This document shows, in pieces, positions 12,091 through 25,560 of a stretch of DNA of 64,000 bases. The DNA lies in the NCBI RefSeq assembly GCF_021130785.1, contig NW_025776225.1:124001-188000 (forward strand), written 5' to 3'. This DNA comes from Homalodisca vitripennis. Lineage: Eukaryota; Arthropoda; Insecta; Hemiptera; Cicadellidae. Position numbers and translations under genes: made by a program. The stretch's first letter is position 1, and each line of letters starts with the position of its first letter. A model generated the notes under the pieces. That model had not been told where the DNA came from. It made no database searches and saw nothing but the letters and a program-made list of their open reading frames with translations.

Positions 12091-13129
12091 GATATATCAA
12101 GAGTCTTGTAAAAAATCAAAACAAATTTTAAGGCAATCTGATTTACAGTTATCTTCCTAGGAGAATTACTAATAAACGGATTTTTTTATATACATATTGC
12201 ACTGAAATGTTATTGAAAAATATGTCCTCATGTATGTACGTTTGTAATTGCTATCTTATAAAGGATCAGTTTAATTTTTACTTGATCAATAAAACATAAT
12301 GAGAACAAGCCACGTAGACTGTTTTTTAGTTTGAATATAAATTCCTACATTGACTCAGTGTACGATTTGCAAGAGACGTGAATGAAAGTGATAAAACCAA
12401 CAAAACAGAAATGAATGACAGTGATACAGATTTACAGTCGACCGTGACGTCAAAACAATCTGGACCGTTATTTCATCGTGCGAACTGTCCAGACAAATAC
12501 AATCAGTCGCTTTACAAAGTACTTTCCTGTAGAATTCTTAATTAATTTTTACCATTCTATGAACTGATTTTCCTTATAAATAACCACTACAAAATTAACA
12601 AAATGAGGCTAATGCAATAGATTATGGATTTTATTTTTGACATTCAACCTCTTAAAATGTTACTCCCTGTTATCTGAGGTTACTTTTACAATTTAATGTA
12701 ATATAATAACATGTTTGCGCTAATATGTTACTGTATGAACTATGAATCATGCCAAAAAAATTACGTTATTTTTTCCAATATCTTGGAATATTTAAGAACT
12801 AAATATCTTTTATTCAGCTTCAAGAGACTGAAATGAAAAAATTCACGTTAACGCCAAAAGTATCAAAGTATAAAAATAAGCAATTTTTTATTTCTATTAA
12901 AAAGAAAACTTTATATTTAAGTTTTTATTAATTCTTTCTAAGTATTATATCTATTAGTTTAAGAAAACCTAAACAACTAATTATTTTTATGTAGAATAAC
13001 CTATTGTTATATATCTGCGTTTTACATAATACTACGTTGAAATTACTACAAATTCAGGGCAAGCATTAAATACAATTATTGGTAATATAATTGACATACA
13101 ATTTTACATAGATAAAGTGAACTCTTAGT
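12091..13129. other. Mostly gene-free DNA with one small open frame
   Basis: The only item of note is a 44-codon plus-strand frame at 12411-12545 (start MNDSDTDLQS). Its composition is less AT-biased than its surroundings, with a TGACGTCA palindrome at about 12444. No family is recognised and no clear splice or regulatory context fixes it as a gene. Confidence 0.3.
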
Positions 13130-15790
13130 ATACAGTACAAGAACTGCTCCTATCGAACAAAGAATGAATATGTAAATAAAAAGATCAAATATGTAAATTT
13201 ACCTCTGTAAAATCTTGGGCAGTTAGTAATACTGCAAGTCTGTTCCTTCCTTTCTTAGAAACACAATTTTCGTTTGTTTCACCTCCAAAATGGAAATATT
13301 TTAATTTTTATTCTGAAAGGGAAACCTGCTTCTAATGTATGAGATCGCAACGTAGACATATGCGAAATCGGAAGATTAGTTTATCCTAATCGTAAAGTTT
13401 ATGATCTATTGGTATGCTTCTTGTGGTGACAGTTAAAACAGAAGGTTAGAAAAATGGTTTAAAAAGACTAAATGTGATAAAAGTTTTACCTTGGCACACA
13501 TGAATTGTCTCGTTTCTGACGCTGATATTGATAGTGGCATCTATAAAGGGTTATTAAACTTATAAGTAAATATAAGAAATACACGTGAAAATATTCAACT
13601 GTTGGAGATAAGACTGTTATTATCTTCACATTTCGCTCTCCACCAAGACATGTTCAACGAACGATGTATGTATGTCGATGTATTTCTTAGGAAAGATTTT
13701 TCTATTCTTTACGAGACACTGTACCTATACAGTACCTCCCGCATCAATGTACACAGGAAGAAACAAGAAAATCTGTGTCTCTATTACTATACAGTTGAAT
13801 ATTTAGATATTCATATATTGTAAGAACTCCATCGATATCTATCAATAGTGTATATCTTCCAAGTACAATGACGTTTACATAATAGTATAGCTATAAACAG
13901 TATATAGAATGAAACTCCTGGACTGTTATCGGTATTGCCACAAACTTCTGGCTGAAGTAGTATTTAGTAACTCTATGGTTTGCCGTGGTTATATCTATTT
14001 ATTTAAAATATATTTACAGCTATTAGGACGAAGCCTATTACTCGAGGAGATGTCTATAGTTAATTTCTGTCTGTCTGTCAATCTGTCTGTTGGCAATATA
14101 TCTTGAACCACGAACTGATGTAAGAAAATTGCAGTTTGTCAAGAAGGTTCATTTTTGTATAAGCAAATATGAGTCGGATGATGGTGCATGTCACTCCATG
14201 GGATTTAGTTGAATTTTAGTAAATATGTTTACATTGGTCAAGTAGGTAACCATGATGGCAACGATAAAACAGCATAGTAAAATAAATGTGTTAACAACTA
14301 AATTCAATCACACGAGATTTCAACATTTAAAGATTAGTAGCCCTGATTACCCAAACACATACACCATTAACTTTTGGTGACTTTTTGCTTAGGAACAATA
14401 ATAGAATTGTAAGTAAAATTATAATTCACACTGTTTTTCATTGTTTATATATTAGCTTCTCTAAACTGCACAGCTCCATGAATTTATAACATTTTTTTAG
14501 ATTTTGGTTGAAGCATATAAGAGGAAAGCGTGATTTAATCAAATTTAGAATTCTCATGAAATTTTTATTATTGTAAGGATGTTGTTACTACACTCCTTGT
14601 ATGTTTCAGTAATTTTAAACATATTACTATCATCATCGTTTTTAAAATATTACATTTAAAATTAGTTTGTGGAAAATTGTAAACAGAAAAGTTATATTAC
14701 CCTTTGACACATTTTTTAAAAAAGCACGTATAAATTTAGAAGACAAAATTTGTGACGATTTCCTGGTAATAGAGAACTTTTAGACAGTGAAAATTATTCT
14801 CACCGAAGTTCTTATGAAGTATATATGTGGTATAGATTTGTCAGTTATTTTGTCAAATGCATCACTAATATTAACTTACAGGCTAACTTAATATGTACGG
14901 TTATATAAATAGTTTATAAAAATAACTGAGTGTGTTCTGGATACTAGGATATGTGGTAGCACTCTCCAACAGGGTTTAGTGTTATTGAAAGGGCGACAGC
15001 AGTCTTGAGGTAATGTTTCCTACAGAACTTCCCTGATGAAGCCACGATAGAAACGGGACACTAACTTCAGTAGTGACGTTACCTCCCACCAGAGTGTGCT
15101 GATGATGTTTTGAATCGTTAGTTCCTCTCTGAGCTTTCAGGAAATCCGAATTCTATTGAGGCTGGAAAAATTAGCATTTATCACTGGCAAACTCATTTAT
15201 TTATCCAAGAGGTTGTAATAGTTCAATATTTTAAAGATGATTTTGCACTGTAGTTGTTACAATACAACATTCTTATACTGCTGATATACGTATCCTGACA
15301 AAATATTCCAATTTAATACTTAATTAATTGAATAAATAAAAAAAAGTAATAGTGTGTATATTACAACATAAAAGAGTCACTACAGTTAAACGTAGACTGA
15401 TAAAATATTCCAATGTATTAATTTAAAAACAACAAAAGTACTAGTTCGCATATTATAACATAAAAGAATCACTATATATATTTTATGATTGCTGTCCATT
15501 TCCTTTATGTTTCGATGAAGACCTCCTACGCATTCCATTGAATATCAAACTAACCACAACATTAAAAGGTGGGAAGTTAAAAATAAACTTTTGAATTCTG
15601 TTTTGTGGGACATGAATAAATGAAATGAGTTCTCGTTGTCTCTTGGATTCGCTGTGGTTTGAAATGTTTGAAAGCTGTGCCTTTACCGCTTTGTACTGCT
15701 ACTGCAAATATGACGTTTCACTAACTATGTTTTCAATGGTATATAGAACTCTTGCTTTTTGTTCAATTTGTTTAATTTGTCCATATAATA
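13130..15790 (+). repeat. Dispersed repeat, family B copy 2, split by inserted DNA
   Basis: The 5' landmark (GAATGAATATGTAAATAAAA, about 13165) and the 3' landmarks (GTGTGCTGATGATGTTTTGA about 15093; ACATTAAAAGGTGGGA about 15561) of family B are both present. They lie about 1.9 kb apart, against about 0.55 kb in copy 1. The extra interval holds a family A copy at 13960-14300, so the simplest reading is nested insertion. Confidence 0.5.
13960..14300 (+). repeat. Dispersed repeat, family A copy 1
   Basis: Contains a TCTGTCTGTCTG-rich stretch (about 14070-14093), an ATATCTTGAA word, a TCAAGAAGGTTCATTTTTGTAT word, then GATGGTGCATGTCACTCCATGGG and TACATTGGTC. The same order appears at 24740-24970, in part at 20200-20420, and across the gypsy insertion at 40180-40239 plus 44685-44880. 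Confidence 0.6.
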
Positions 15791-16143
15791 TTATGATACC
15801 TTTCCATAAAATCTGTGTTGTATTGATCTTTATGACTAACAAGTTCTTATTAAAAAATTGTCATTATATTTGTACAGAGGTTCTAACAGTGTAACAATAC
15901 AGAAACAAACTAAACTCATTATGTAAAAACAACTATTAAAAACACAAATTCATATTCCCTTGGTCTCAGGTCCAAGAGGATCTAGGGACTGATGCCAAAT
16001 ATCTGATCAGCTACTCGAGACTACAGATTGTGTTTGAAAAGAAGTAACCTGAGAAAGGGTAACTGAAATGTACAGAAAATATACAGGGGTCAACGATTGA
16101 CGACTTTTTTAAGAAGGACAATATTGTGATGTAACAGTATTTT
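15791..16143. other. Gene-free DNA
   Basis: No supported feature; an 89-codon frame ending at 15894 overlaps family B sequence and has no recognisable product. Confidence 0.4.
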
Positions 16144-16345
16144 ATTATAATCTTCCCTTCCTCTCCCTCCTTCTCACCTCTCTCCCCTCTCCCCCTCCCC
16201 ACCCCTGCCCACATCCTATCACTTCCCCTCTCCCCTCATCACACCACTCTATCTTCCTCTCTCTCGCTCTCTCTCACTCTCTCTCACCCCCACCCTTCCT
16301 ATCTCTCCCCCCCCATTCCACTCCCCCTCTAATTTCCCTCTTTAA
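16144..16345. repeat. Polypyrimidine (C/T) tract
   Basis: About 200 nt almost entirely C and T on the plus strand, with short TCTC and CCCC runs and few interruptions. It could form triplex (H-DNA) structure. The glycine/arginine/glutamate-rich minus-strand frame here is only the reverse complement of the tract. Confidence 0.85.
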
Positions 16346-18599
16346 AGTAAACTATTGTGTCCCTTATCTCATTAAAACACCCTTATAGATTTGATATGGT
16401 ATAGTCTCTCGTTCCTCAACACGTTTTATGACAAAATTCGGGTTTTTAAGCTCTTACAGAATGTGCAGGTGCCCTGCATTATTATGTTGTTGTCTTCTTA
16501 TCAAGTTCCTATTCGGACACTATAGACACATTTCTTCAACTTAAGAAACTAATTATGCTCTTCACATTGCAGTGTTCAGAAACGCATTAACTCTTAACTA
16601 ATGTGTCACAATTCCTCTAATTCTTTAACTGTATATAAGAAATCATGATGCTTTTCATACAAATAATAATGGATTTCGTACATTTAAATGTTAGGATTTA
16701 AGGACAAATTTAGATTTTTGCATTTCATTTCATTCATTTATTACACGTTGTACCTAAAGAAGGAGCGTCAACACTTATTTTAAATGTAATAATTGATATT
16801 GTAAGTAGGATTAGTTTAGGATCAAAAACTGTATTTCAACGTTTCAACAGTTTGTTATCAAATTCCTTAGTGGTTATTTTCTAAAAGTAGATGTAAGGGT
16901 TTGAATTTTCTATCTTAAGTATTGCTTTAGTATAGCATTATTTAAATAATATTTTCTAGAAACATTGTTTATGTACACTTAATATTAAAGACACTTCTAT
17001 GCATGCAGTCACTGATATGTAGCCCAGGAACGTACACTAGTTCTGAGTAGAAAGAGTTGTGCCTCTTAGCCCTCGAAAGTATCGTAGCCGTTATTTTGAA
17101 AGAACTCATGTAGATAACGGATGTAATAAGGGTAATTCCATTCCCGGGACTACAGCGGCAACTAAATTGTTTTATTTTTCCTTCTGATCGTGCAATATAA
17201 AGCCACTAATTTGATTGAAATTAATACATTCTTTGGAGTTTTTAAGTTTGTTTTTGCTTACATTTTATTCTATTGGATCCATTGACATTCTCTAAATACC
17301 CTTGGATAAGATACGATATTTTTGGCCGATTTTTAAAGATTAATTCAAATGCGTTTAATATGTAAAGAGTAACTATGCAGTAAACGCTTCATTACCGAGT
17401 CTCCGCCTTGTTCCGACCATGAGGTTACGCCCAATGGTCTTGGACTTTTCATTTACCTATAGAGTGAAAAAAGATTACGGAAAATATTTTAAATATATAT
17501 ATATAATTATTAGGAAGTTTTTTTACATACTTGTAATTGCAAGTGCAAGATTGGTTAAATATTAGTAATAGAGTATTTTGAAATAGTTTATTACAGTTAT
17601 TTAATGGTTACAATAGTATATTTAAAACTATTTTGCAATATTTTACAATGGTATGACAATAAATATTAGTGCTTGATTTTAAAAATCGCTTGATGCTTTA
17701 TTAACTATTTTTTTATAGTTTAATAAATGCCATTATTTCAAAAATTTTTAAATTAGTCTGACTTGAAATTTCAATGACACTTAGAACGTGCACTTTAATA
17801 GGGCACTCTAGTGCAAGATGTTCCATTAGCATCTAAATGCAACTTGCACTTAATTGATTTTCCGATTTCACTGGTCCCATCACTCTCTGGCTTGCAATGG
17901 CGCTGTTTGAGACTCATTCCTACTTTTATTGAACTCTGGCTAAACCTTTTATCCTGAAATAGTTTGTTCAATATTTTAAACTTTGCAGTTTTATACTGAC
18001 GAGAAATATACTATTATATGACGAACATAATTCGTTAGACATCAGGTCAAATCACTTCTCCCAACTGTGTTAGTCATATTATTCAGTAATCCAATGCATT
18101 CTAACTTTCATTAACTCACAAATGTGCGTATACATTTCCCTATATCGCGAAAATTTTAAGTTAAACATTTTTAATTTTTAACCTTTAGTTGATTATTTGA
18201 ACATATAGAATATAGTTATTAAACTAATTAACATGTAAATTATTTTTATTTTATGAGAAACTAAAGTTACTCATAATAGGAAGGCTTTTCTTAATTTTAA
18301 AAGTACCGCAGATTGTTTAACGATAATTTTGATGCATACGATAAATGGTTCCAGAACATTCCACATACGTTTCTTTAGATTAATAATAACTTCAAATTTA
18401 ATATGTACATACACATTTCGTATATATGCAAGTATTACGATTATATATGTCAGAGATTATAAATATTAGGTTAAAGCGTTATAACTTTTTGTAGACCCCA
18501 CCACCAAATAACACCGTAATAAAAGCAAGAATATTAATTATACAACTAATAAAACAAATACAACTAAATACAAAGTAAACAAGAAACTCGGAAGTGATA
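16346..18599. other. Gene-free AT-rich DNA
   Basis: No supported gene or element. A short TA run lies near 17494-17506. Confidence 0.45.
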
Positions 18600-19275
18600 A
18601 TGTCACAAAACAAGAGATGATAGAGTAGGGAAATACTACCTGCTTGACAAATCGAAACTGTCTCACAATAACAGTTAGAGTAGTAACAGATGACATACAA
18701 GATAATCGAGATAGTGAGCGGACAAGACTGAGTGGGAAAATGATAATGTCTCCAGCCAGAGATGTTAGGGGAGGAAATACTACCATCTTGTCACTATAAA
18801 CTGCCCCACAGTACCAGCTTGAGTAGTATTAGATGACATACAAGATAGTCGAGATAGTGGGCGGACAATAATGTGTGGTAATTGATAATGTTACAAACCA
18901 GAGATGTTAGGGGAGGAAACACTACCTTCCGGTCACTATAAACTGCCCCACACTACCAGCTAGAGTAGTAACAGATGACATACAAGATAGTCGAGATAAT
19001 GGGCAGGACACTAATACTGTGTGGGAATTGATAATGTGTCCAGCAAGAGATGTTAGGGGAGTAAATAATACCCTCCTGTCTCTATAAACTTTCCCACACT
19101 ACCAGCTAGAGTAGTAACAGATGACATACAAGATAGTCGAGATAATGGGGAGGACACTAATACTGTGTGGGAATTGATAATGTGTCCAGCAAGAGATGTT
19201 AGGGGAGTAAATAATACCCCTTCCCTCTCTATAAACTTTCCCACACTACCAGCTAGAGTAGTATAAGATGTTCCA
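18600..19275. repeat. ~143-bp tandem array, 4+ copies
   Basis: TGACATACAAGATAGTCGAGA (or a variant) occurs at 18691, 18834, 18976 and 19132, and further unit parts continue to about 19275. Spacing varies from 142 to 156 bp. The units end with CTACCAGCTAGAGTAGTA. The last two full units are the most alike. Minus-strand open frames here are repeat-derived and overlap each other. Confidence 0.85.
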
Positions 19276-20199
19276 TCAAATCAAATATATTTTTTTTTAT
19301 TTTGTTTTATGTTCTTTTCATCTAAACTAATTCCCCGATTGTCAATACCTCTGTGTATTATACTAGAATGTAACTGATAATTCTTTAAAATTTGTATTAT
19401 ATTTACGAACAGTTAGATTTATATTAATGTTGTATATAATTACACGTCATCCCCAATAAAGAATGTGTTAATGTGTAAGTCAGTATTGTAACGGTGTTTT
19501 GTAATTATTCGGCGCGGCGGCGGTCTCCAACTTGATTGCTTGGGTTACCAATTAGTCGTGACTCACTCAATGTATTCAGCTCGGGCTCCGAGCTCTAGTC
19601 TGGACATTATAAACCAAATATGTTTAACATCGGTGTACAGTAGAGATTAAACCTCGTCTTTGTTACTAATGCTAAGTGGGTTTCACTGTACTAATTCATG
19701 AATTGTTTATTGATCTCTATTCTTGTTGCATAAAGGATAGTTTAGGTGGATTAAGAATTATCTACCAATGAAGTGATTTCCAAAACTGTTTACATACAAC
19801 TCTCTATATACGGATGGATTATTTTGTTTAAAATAATTGGTAAATTTTCAAAATCAAGATCTATTCATACTTTTAGCTATATCTCTAAATGAATTTTGTC
19901 AATGAATTAGGATTTTAACGAAAGAATATAAGTTTAAAAACCTTCATATTTCAATTTTTTTTCTGATACAGAATGAATCTTTCAGTGCATAAGTTTAAAA
20001 AAATATATACGGTGAATTATGTAATAAATCACATCATTCGAAAGCGATAACTGCGGAAATAGTGGGCAGCAGCAAACTTTACTGGCTTGAACTGTTTGAT
20101 ACCTGACAACTTAAGAACTTACAGAGGCTTTTAACCCTCAGGTTGGTTAATTTTATCATAATATATCAGCTTTCATCATCACTTGGAGAGTTATTTGCT
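19276..20199. other. Gene-free DNA with a small CpG-rich patch
   Basis: A short GC-rich patch at 19508-19530 (GGCGCGGCGGCGG) is unlike the surrounding AT-rich DNA, followed at about 19579 by GCTCGGGCTCCGAGC, an imperfect palindrome. No coding frame accompanies it. Confidence 0.4.
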
Positions 20200-20420
20200 G
20201 AGCGTTAGCGAAGCAATTCATACGAGGTGCCTAAGAAACTTTCCTTTTTATGTCTGACCGTACTTTATCTTGAGATCGAACTATCCTATAGATATTACTC
20301 ACAGCTTCATTTTCTATCAAGTTTTGATGATGGTGCATGTCTCTCCGTGGTATTTGGCTGATCTTTGACATTTGTACATTGATCTTATGCGTAAACATTA
20401 ATTCAATTAGATTGTTTGCA
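20200..20420 (+). repeat. Dispersed repeat, family A copy 2 (partial)
   Basis: GATGGTGCATGTCTCTCCGTGGTATTTGGCTGA with a downstream TACATTGATCTTATG matches the 3' half of family A. An upstream GAGCGTTAGCGAAGCAATTC word resembles CCGTTAGCAAAGCATCGAAC near 40183, left of the gypsy insertion. Confidence 0.5.
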
Positions 20421-23400
20421 GAATAAATAAGTTTGTTAACAAACAAAGTGCAAGTTTGCTATATTACAATTTACCATGTGACAGAGTAAATACACTTGAA
20501 ATGTTGCAAGCAGACTCGGCATTGCCCGTTACGTCACACGCGGTGTGGCAATTCACTCCTTCCCTGCCTTCGTATTGAATGATACCCTTAACACGGTGGT
20601 GAGCAGCGGATGTTGGTTGAGTCACAATTCTCATATCGTAACAATCGTGTATGGGCTATCGATATACGGTTCTAATTGGCAATGAGTAACATTAATTTTA
20701 CTCGTAAAAGGTTTCCACAGCAAAATAACCTAAACCTACTGAAGCTAAAATACGATTAATTTTAAATTTGTCTCAGCATGTAGATCACACCGACAGCTCC
20801 AGTGCTGCCACTAAACTGTATATTGTTCTTTAAATTTGTAAATGTTGGCACAACTGTCTCTCTACTGGGATGCAGTATTAAAAGTATTTTGGACAGATTA
20901 GCAAGTCGACTATCAGAACCTGCCGCTAGATAATTAATAATATAACATCTCTTAAGTAACAAAGCAGATTACAATCGTCATATTTTTAATTGTTATCTTA
21001 AATTGCAGCTAAATTATTTGTGACGATTGCCATGTTCCTAAGTTGGTGATTTGTGTGATCAATATCACTTATTCTCGAGTTGAACGATATCTCACTGGCC
21101 TAGTGTTTATTAGGACTAGACAGGGACTACTTTAAACGCTAACTACAATTTAATGTAACTACTTTTCATTATGATTATTTTAAATTTATAAAGCACAAAG
21201 AAATGTTTTATTAGCATTATTTGTAACAAATGAGACTCAGACAAACAATGAAACTCGAATACAGAGTAGAATATTAAAAGCTTCACGTCTTAACAATGTA
21301 ATATAGACAGTGACTCAAGGTAATTTTGTAACATTTAGGTAGACTTAAATAATTGGATCGGTTAACTGTGCGCTTTATACGTACAGTTTAAGTAAAATAT
21401 TTTTTTTTTTTTTTTGTCTCATTAAAGTACAAAACAATTTTATGTAAATTACCTATTTAAATTTCGAATTTATTTGTATTCTTCAAATTTTTATTATTCA
21501 ATGAAAATTAATTTGTTAATTTTGCATTATTGATACCCCTAAATACCATAATAGTGACAGTGAAGTCTTTGACAGGTAGGAAATAACAAAATAATATTTT
21601 CAGTGGCTCATCGAGTTCTCGGCTCTTTGGAGTGACGCAAGTTACAACACGAGTGAGTATACAAAATGTTACTTGCCGACAGATAAGCAACAATACAAGA
21701 AGGCTCTCTTATAATGTAAATCCAATTAATATCGTCCATTCTCGATAAGAACACATTGTTTTTAAATTGTTTTAAATGCTACCGTCTTTTTTAAAACCTA
21801 TGAATTCACATTTCTAAAAATATTTCAAATTACATTTTTCAAGGTTTGATTTTTATATGTGGCAAAACAAGGTTTAAGACAAAATATCCACATCGAACCG
21901 AACTTTTAACTCAGAAGTATCGTTATTTCAGACATCAGTCTGACTGCAGTTAATACAAATCCTCAAGTGTTACACCCCGTGGTCTCAAATTGTATGCTCG
22001 TCATCTTATCGTATTATAAAAGTTCTACGATATTTATAAATATTTAAACAGGTATAAAAACCTTTCATAGAAACAGTATCAAACGATTCTGATTTAAAAT
22101 GCAAAATGTGTTTATAAATTTCAATTTTCATGGTTCGACATACTTAAAACCCTCTGTTTATACTCATAAAAATAATAGGTATATCACAATAGGTTTAATA
22201 TGATATAATGAAATAATAATAACATATATCAAACTAATTATTTATTTCTTAAATTATTCAGTTTAGCTTTATTTTGCGGTGCTAAAAATATAGACAAATT
22301 ATTTTGGCCTCTGACTTTCTATAAAATAATGAAAACGTGGAATATAGAAGTAATTTGATCACAGCAATGAAAATAAAGTCACGTGATTTATCTCAATTAG
22401 TTTCTCAAATCTATCACGAGTTGTAGATTTAGGACCGGAAGTTAGATTGTCCGGGGAATTACGTTTGTACAGAGTACAGCGGTCCGCACTGGTCTAACTT
22501 ACATTCGTTGTAGACAAAAAATTACTTGCAATTAGGAAAAATAACCTTTCATCACACATACTACAAAAACAGTAATTAACTATTGAAGGGAATAATGTGT
22601 ATTTAGCTTTAACTCGTTCTGAAACTATTATTGCTAAATTCCATAAAATTCGCTTTTTTATATCAGTAGATCTCATAAAAATTTAGTATAGAGTAATATT
22701 TCAAAAATAATAGATAAATTTAAATTGCATGAATTGTTTTAGACAGCAATAAATTTTACCTTATCTCCTTAACTATATATTTAAAAAAATCTTATTATTT
22801 AATTATACATTTATTTATATAATACAAGGTGCATTTAGAATACTTATAATAAAATGTGAACATCTTTAAATTAACAGTCAACGATATAAACCCGGTTTTT
22901 ATAAAATGTGTTAGGTTACAAAAATAATAATGAAATCATCACTCATTTTTAACAAGAGGTCTTAATTTAGTATATTACTTCTAGGGTTCTAGAGTATCAC
23001 GGAATTTAGGTAGGTTTAGTTACCACTAACCAAGATCCTTATTAAGTCGTGTGTTTAGGCCTATTGTAATTTTAATAAGACATATTTTGCTCCAAACATG
23101 TATTGTTTTCCTGTACAATTTCAATTTACATTTATAAAACGTTTTGCCACATGTACCTATAATCTGTTAATTCAGATATGTCTTAGTTGAAAAAAATTAC
23201 TGAAAATTCAACCCCTATGATATATAAATACTAAAAGGATGAAACGGAATTAATATTTTTTAACATATTTTATAAATAACCAATAGGAATATTGAAAAAT
23301 TAAAAATTATTGATTTGTCTTAATTAAATATTTAAAATGAGGTTACTTTCGTAATCCTACGATTAAAATCAGGGTCTTAAATGTATTTGAAGTTTAAAAA

Positions 23401-24257
23401 CTGATCTTGTAGGGCGAAATCCAGATAGCCGCCTTTACAAACCAGCTTTTAACATAACCTTAAAAGAATTTGTACTGCTGAAGGTAAATAAAAAATATCC
23501 AAATCTATTTAACGTACATCTTGGGTGAATAAGGTAGTTCAACTAATTATAAAACAAATGAGATAGTAAAAATTACGAGAACTTTCAGTAACTTTATGAA
23601 CATAGACACTCAGTTCATTCTAAGGGTAATGGAAAAAACTCCGGGCCTGGCAGAGTGGAACTCTCAAGCCTGTGACCCAGGAAAAAGTGCTATTTATGTG
23701 GACAAGTGATCTCACTGTAATTTAAAGAAGGATTTGGTCAGTCAGAGGTACTTTTAACCCTTCTGAAACTCTCAACAATTTATTATCAAATTACTGTAAT
23801 AAAAGTCGATAGGACCTTAGAGGGTGGTTATACATTATAATAGTATTCAAAAATGATAAAATAAAGGAGATTTTTTATTTTATAATTTAAATTTTTTATC
23901 TCAAATTTTATTTTCACACGAATTGATGTTTTCAATACGGTTTAAGTTTTGGTATGGTATGTTTTAAATAATAATTTCCTTTTAACCCGTTTCAATTCTT
24001 ATCAGAATGGACAGGTCAGTTGACAACTATGTTGTTTACAATTCAGCTCGTATTATTCATTATATGCTAAGTACCCTCATAACAATTCTACATCGTTTAA
24101 AATATTATTATGTTTTAATTTATTTTCCAACGTTTGTTCAGATTAAAATTCGATTAAAAATTTACAATTAATAGCAATATCTTTTGAAATAGGAAAGAAC
24201 TTTTACCACAGACGGATGATTTATTTGTTTAAAGTTTCTTCTTATTGACGATATAGT
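20421..24257. other. Gene-free AT-rich DNA
   Basis: Several 60-66 codon frames occur on the minus strand but none shows a recognisable family, conserved motif or coding-like composition. A poly-T run is at about 21402-21417. Confidence 0.45.
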
Positions 24258-24630
24258 GTGTTTGAAAGGATAACGAGCATTTGCTTGAACTGCATATTAC
24301 AGAAGCTATCACACACCGTTTCGAGGATTGGAAATCTATCCTCTTCGTCAGGTGCGGAAGGTGCTAATACACACAAAAAAGAAGAGAAAGAAGAAAAGAG
24401 ATGGGAAATAAAAGAGTTCAAACATACCCAAAAGCTGCTTGGAGTCCGCTCCAGGCGTTGTCACTTCACAGGATGCAAGTCCCGAGCACAATTCACGAGT
24501 ATGAGTATCACAATCACACATCACACCCAGCACAGGGCTACAGCGGGATACCAGCAAGAAGGTCGATATCGGCTCTTTCATTTCATCGGCCTCGCGTAGT
24601 ATCATCTGAAACAATAGGCCGATATTATTC
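24258..24630 (+). repeat. Dispersed repeat, family D copy 1
   Basis: Shares with 25290-25560, in the same order, ATCTATCCT..TTCGTCA, an A/G-rich stretch, ACATACCCA, CAGGCGTTGTCACT, CACGAGTA, and TCGGCTCT..TCATCTGAAACAAT. Overlapping open frames on both strands here are probably incidental; no protein family is recognisable. Confidence 0.55.
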
Positions 24631-24739
24631 ACAACTTCGAAATAAGTGCATAGAAATTTTTAATTAATATTTGAGTAAAATGTGTAAAATCAACAGTCAT
24701 ACATCTGTGATGCCATTCTAGAATGTTCTTGCAAATACA

Positions 24740-24970
24740 CGTAAAAATCTTTACTCGTGTTTTTTGGTAGTTTCAGCTTATTAGTTGGTTTTACTCGAGG
24801 GACTGGAAGAATTTTATTTCTCCTCATCTCTCTATCTGCCTGCACGAAATATCGGTAATGAAAATGACCTATGGATTCGAAATTGTGCAAGAAGGGTCAT
24901 TTTTATATGAGGAACGCTGAGTTTAAATGATATTGCATGACATGAGATGGGATGACACGATGAATTAAAT
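24740..24970 (+). repeat. Dispersed repeat, family A copy 3
   Basis: The word GTGCAAGAAGGGTCATTTTTATATGAG, followed by GATATTGCATGACATGAGATGGGATG, matches family A at 14136-14205 in order and orientation. Confidence 0.5.
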
Positions 24971-25289
24971 ATGTAAATAAAAACTCAGTATTAGTTATAG
25001 AGATTTTAAAATGCGACATTTTACATGTAGACTAACTATCCTAACAAATACATCAACAATTTATGTGACCTTGTGTGTGAACTTTTATTGCTTTAACCCT
25101 GATATAAAATTCCGATTTGATGTATTTTAAAGTGCTGGTCAATAAAATTCAACCAAAAGTTAATTTAAAAAAAAATACTGTATCATTAAGAAGGATGATG
25201 AAACCTGTTGATTAAGTGAAATTTATAGCACCTTCAGGTTTCAACAAGCTTTAGGCTAAGCGTCAAGCTTGTTTACTAATTACCGTAAG

Positions 25290-25560
25290 AGTCTCAGTCG
25301 TCATTTCGAAAATTAAAATCTATCCTATTCGTCAAGTGGAGGAAGTATTAATATATTCAAAAATAAAGAACAAAAAAAGAAGATAAATAAAAGGTTCAAA
25401 TATACCCAACAGGTGCTTACAGTCCAGGCGTTGTCACTGCATAGGATAGGAGTCACGAGTACGAGAAAAACAATCACACTACTAACATTTACTAACAAGA
25501 TTGTCGATGTCGGCTCTGTCATCTGAAACAATTGAACAGGAAGGTAAAGGTCAGGTGGGG
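25290..25560 (+). repeat. Dispersed repeat, family D copy 2
   Basis: Diverged copy of the block at 24258-24630, about 1 kb downstream and on the same strand. It could be a local duplication or two insertions. Confidence 0.55.

Noticed and set aside
16011..16214. Gly/Arg/Glu-rich minus-strand protein
   Set aside because: It is the reverse complement of the polypyrimidine tract.
23640..23690. tRNA-like sequence
   Set aside because: A GGCAGAGTGG word looks A-box-like, but no B box or stems follow at the right distance.
24258..24667. Overlapping 88-113 codon frames on both strands
   Set aside because: Three frames overlap with no family resemblance, and the DNA is a dispersed repeat whose second copy at 25.3 kb does not keep the frames.
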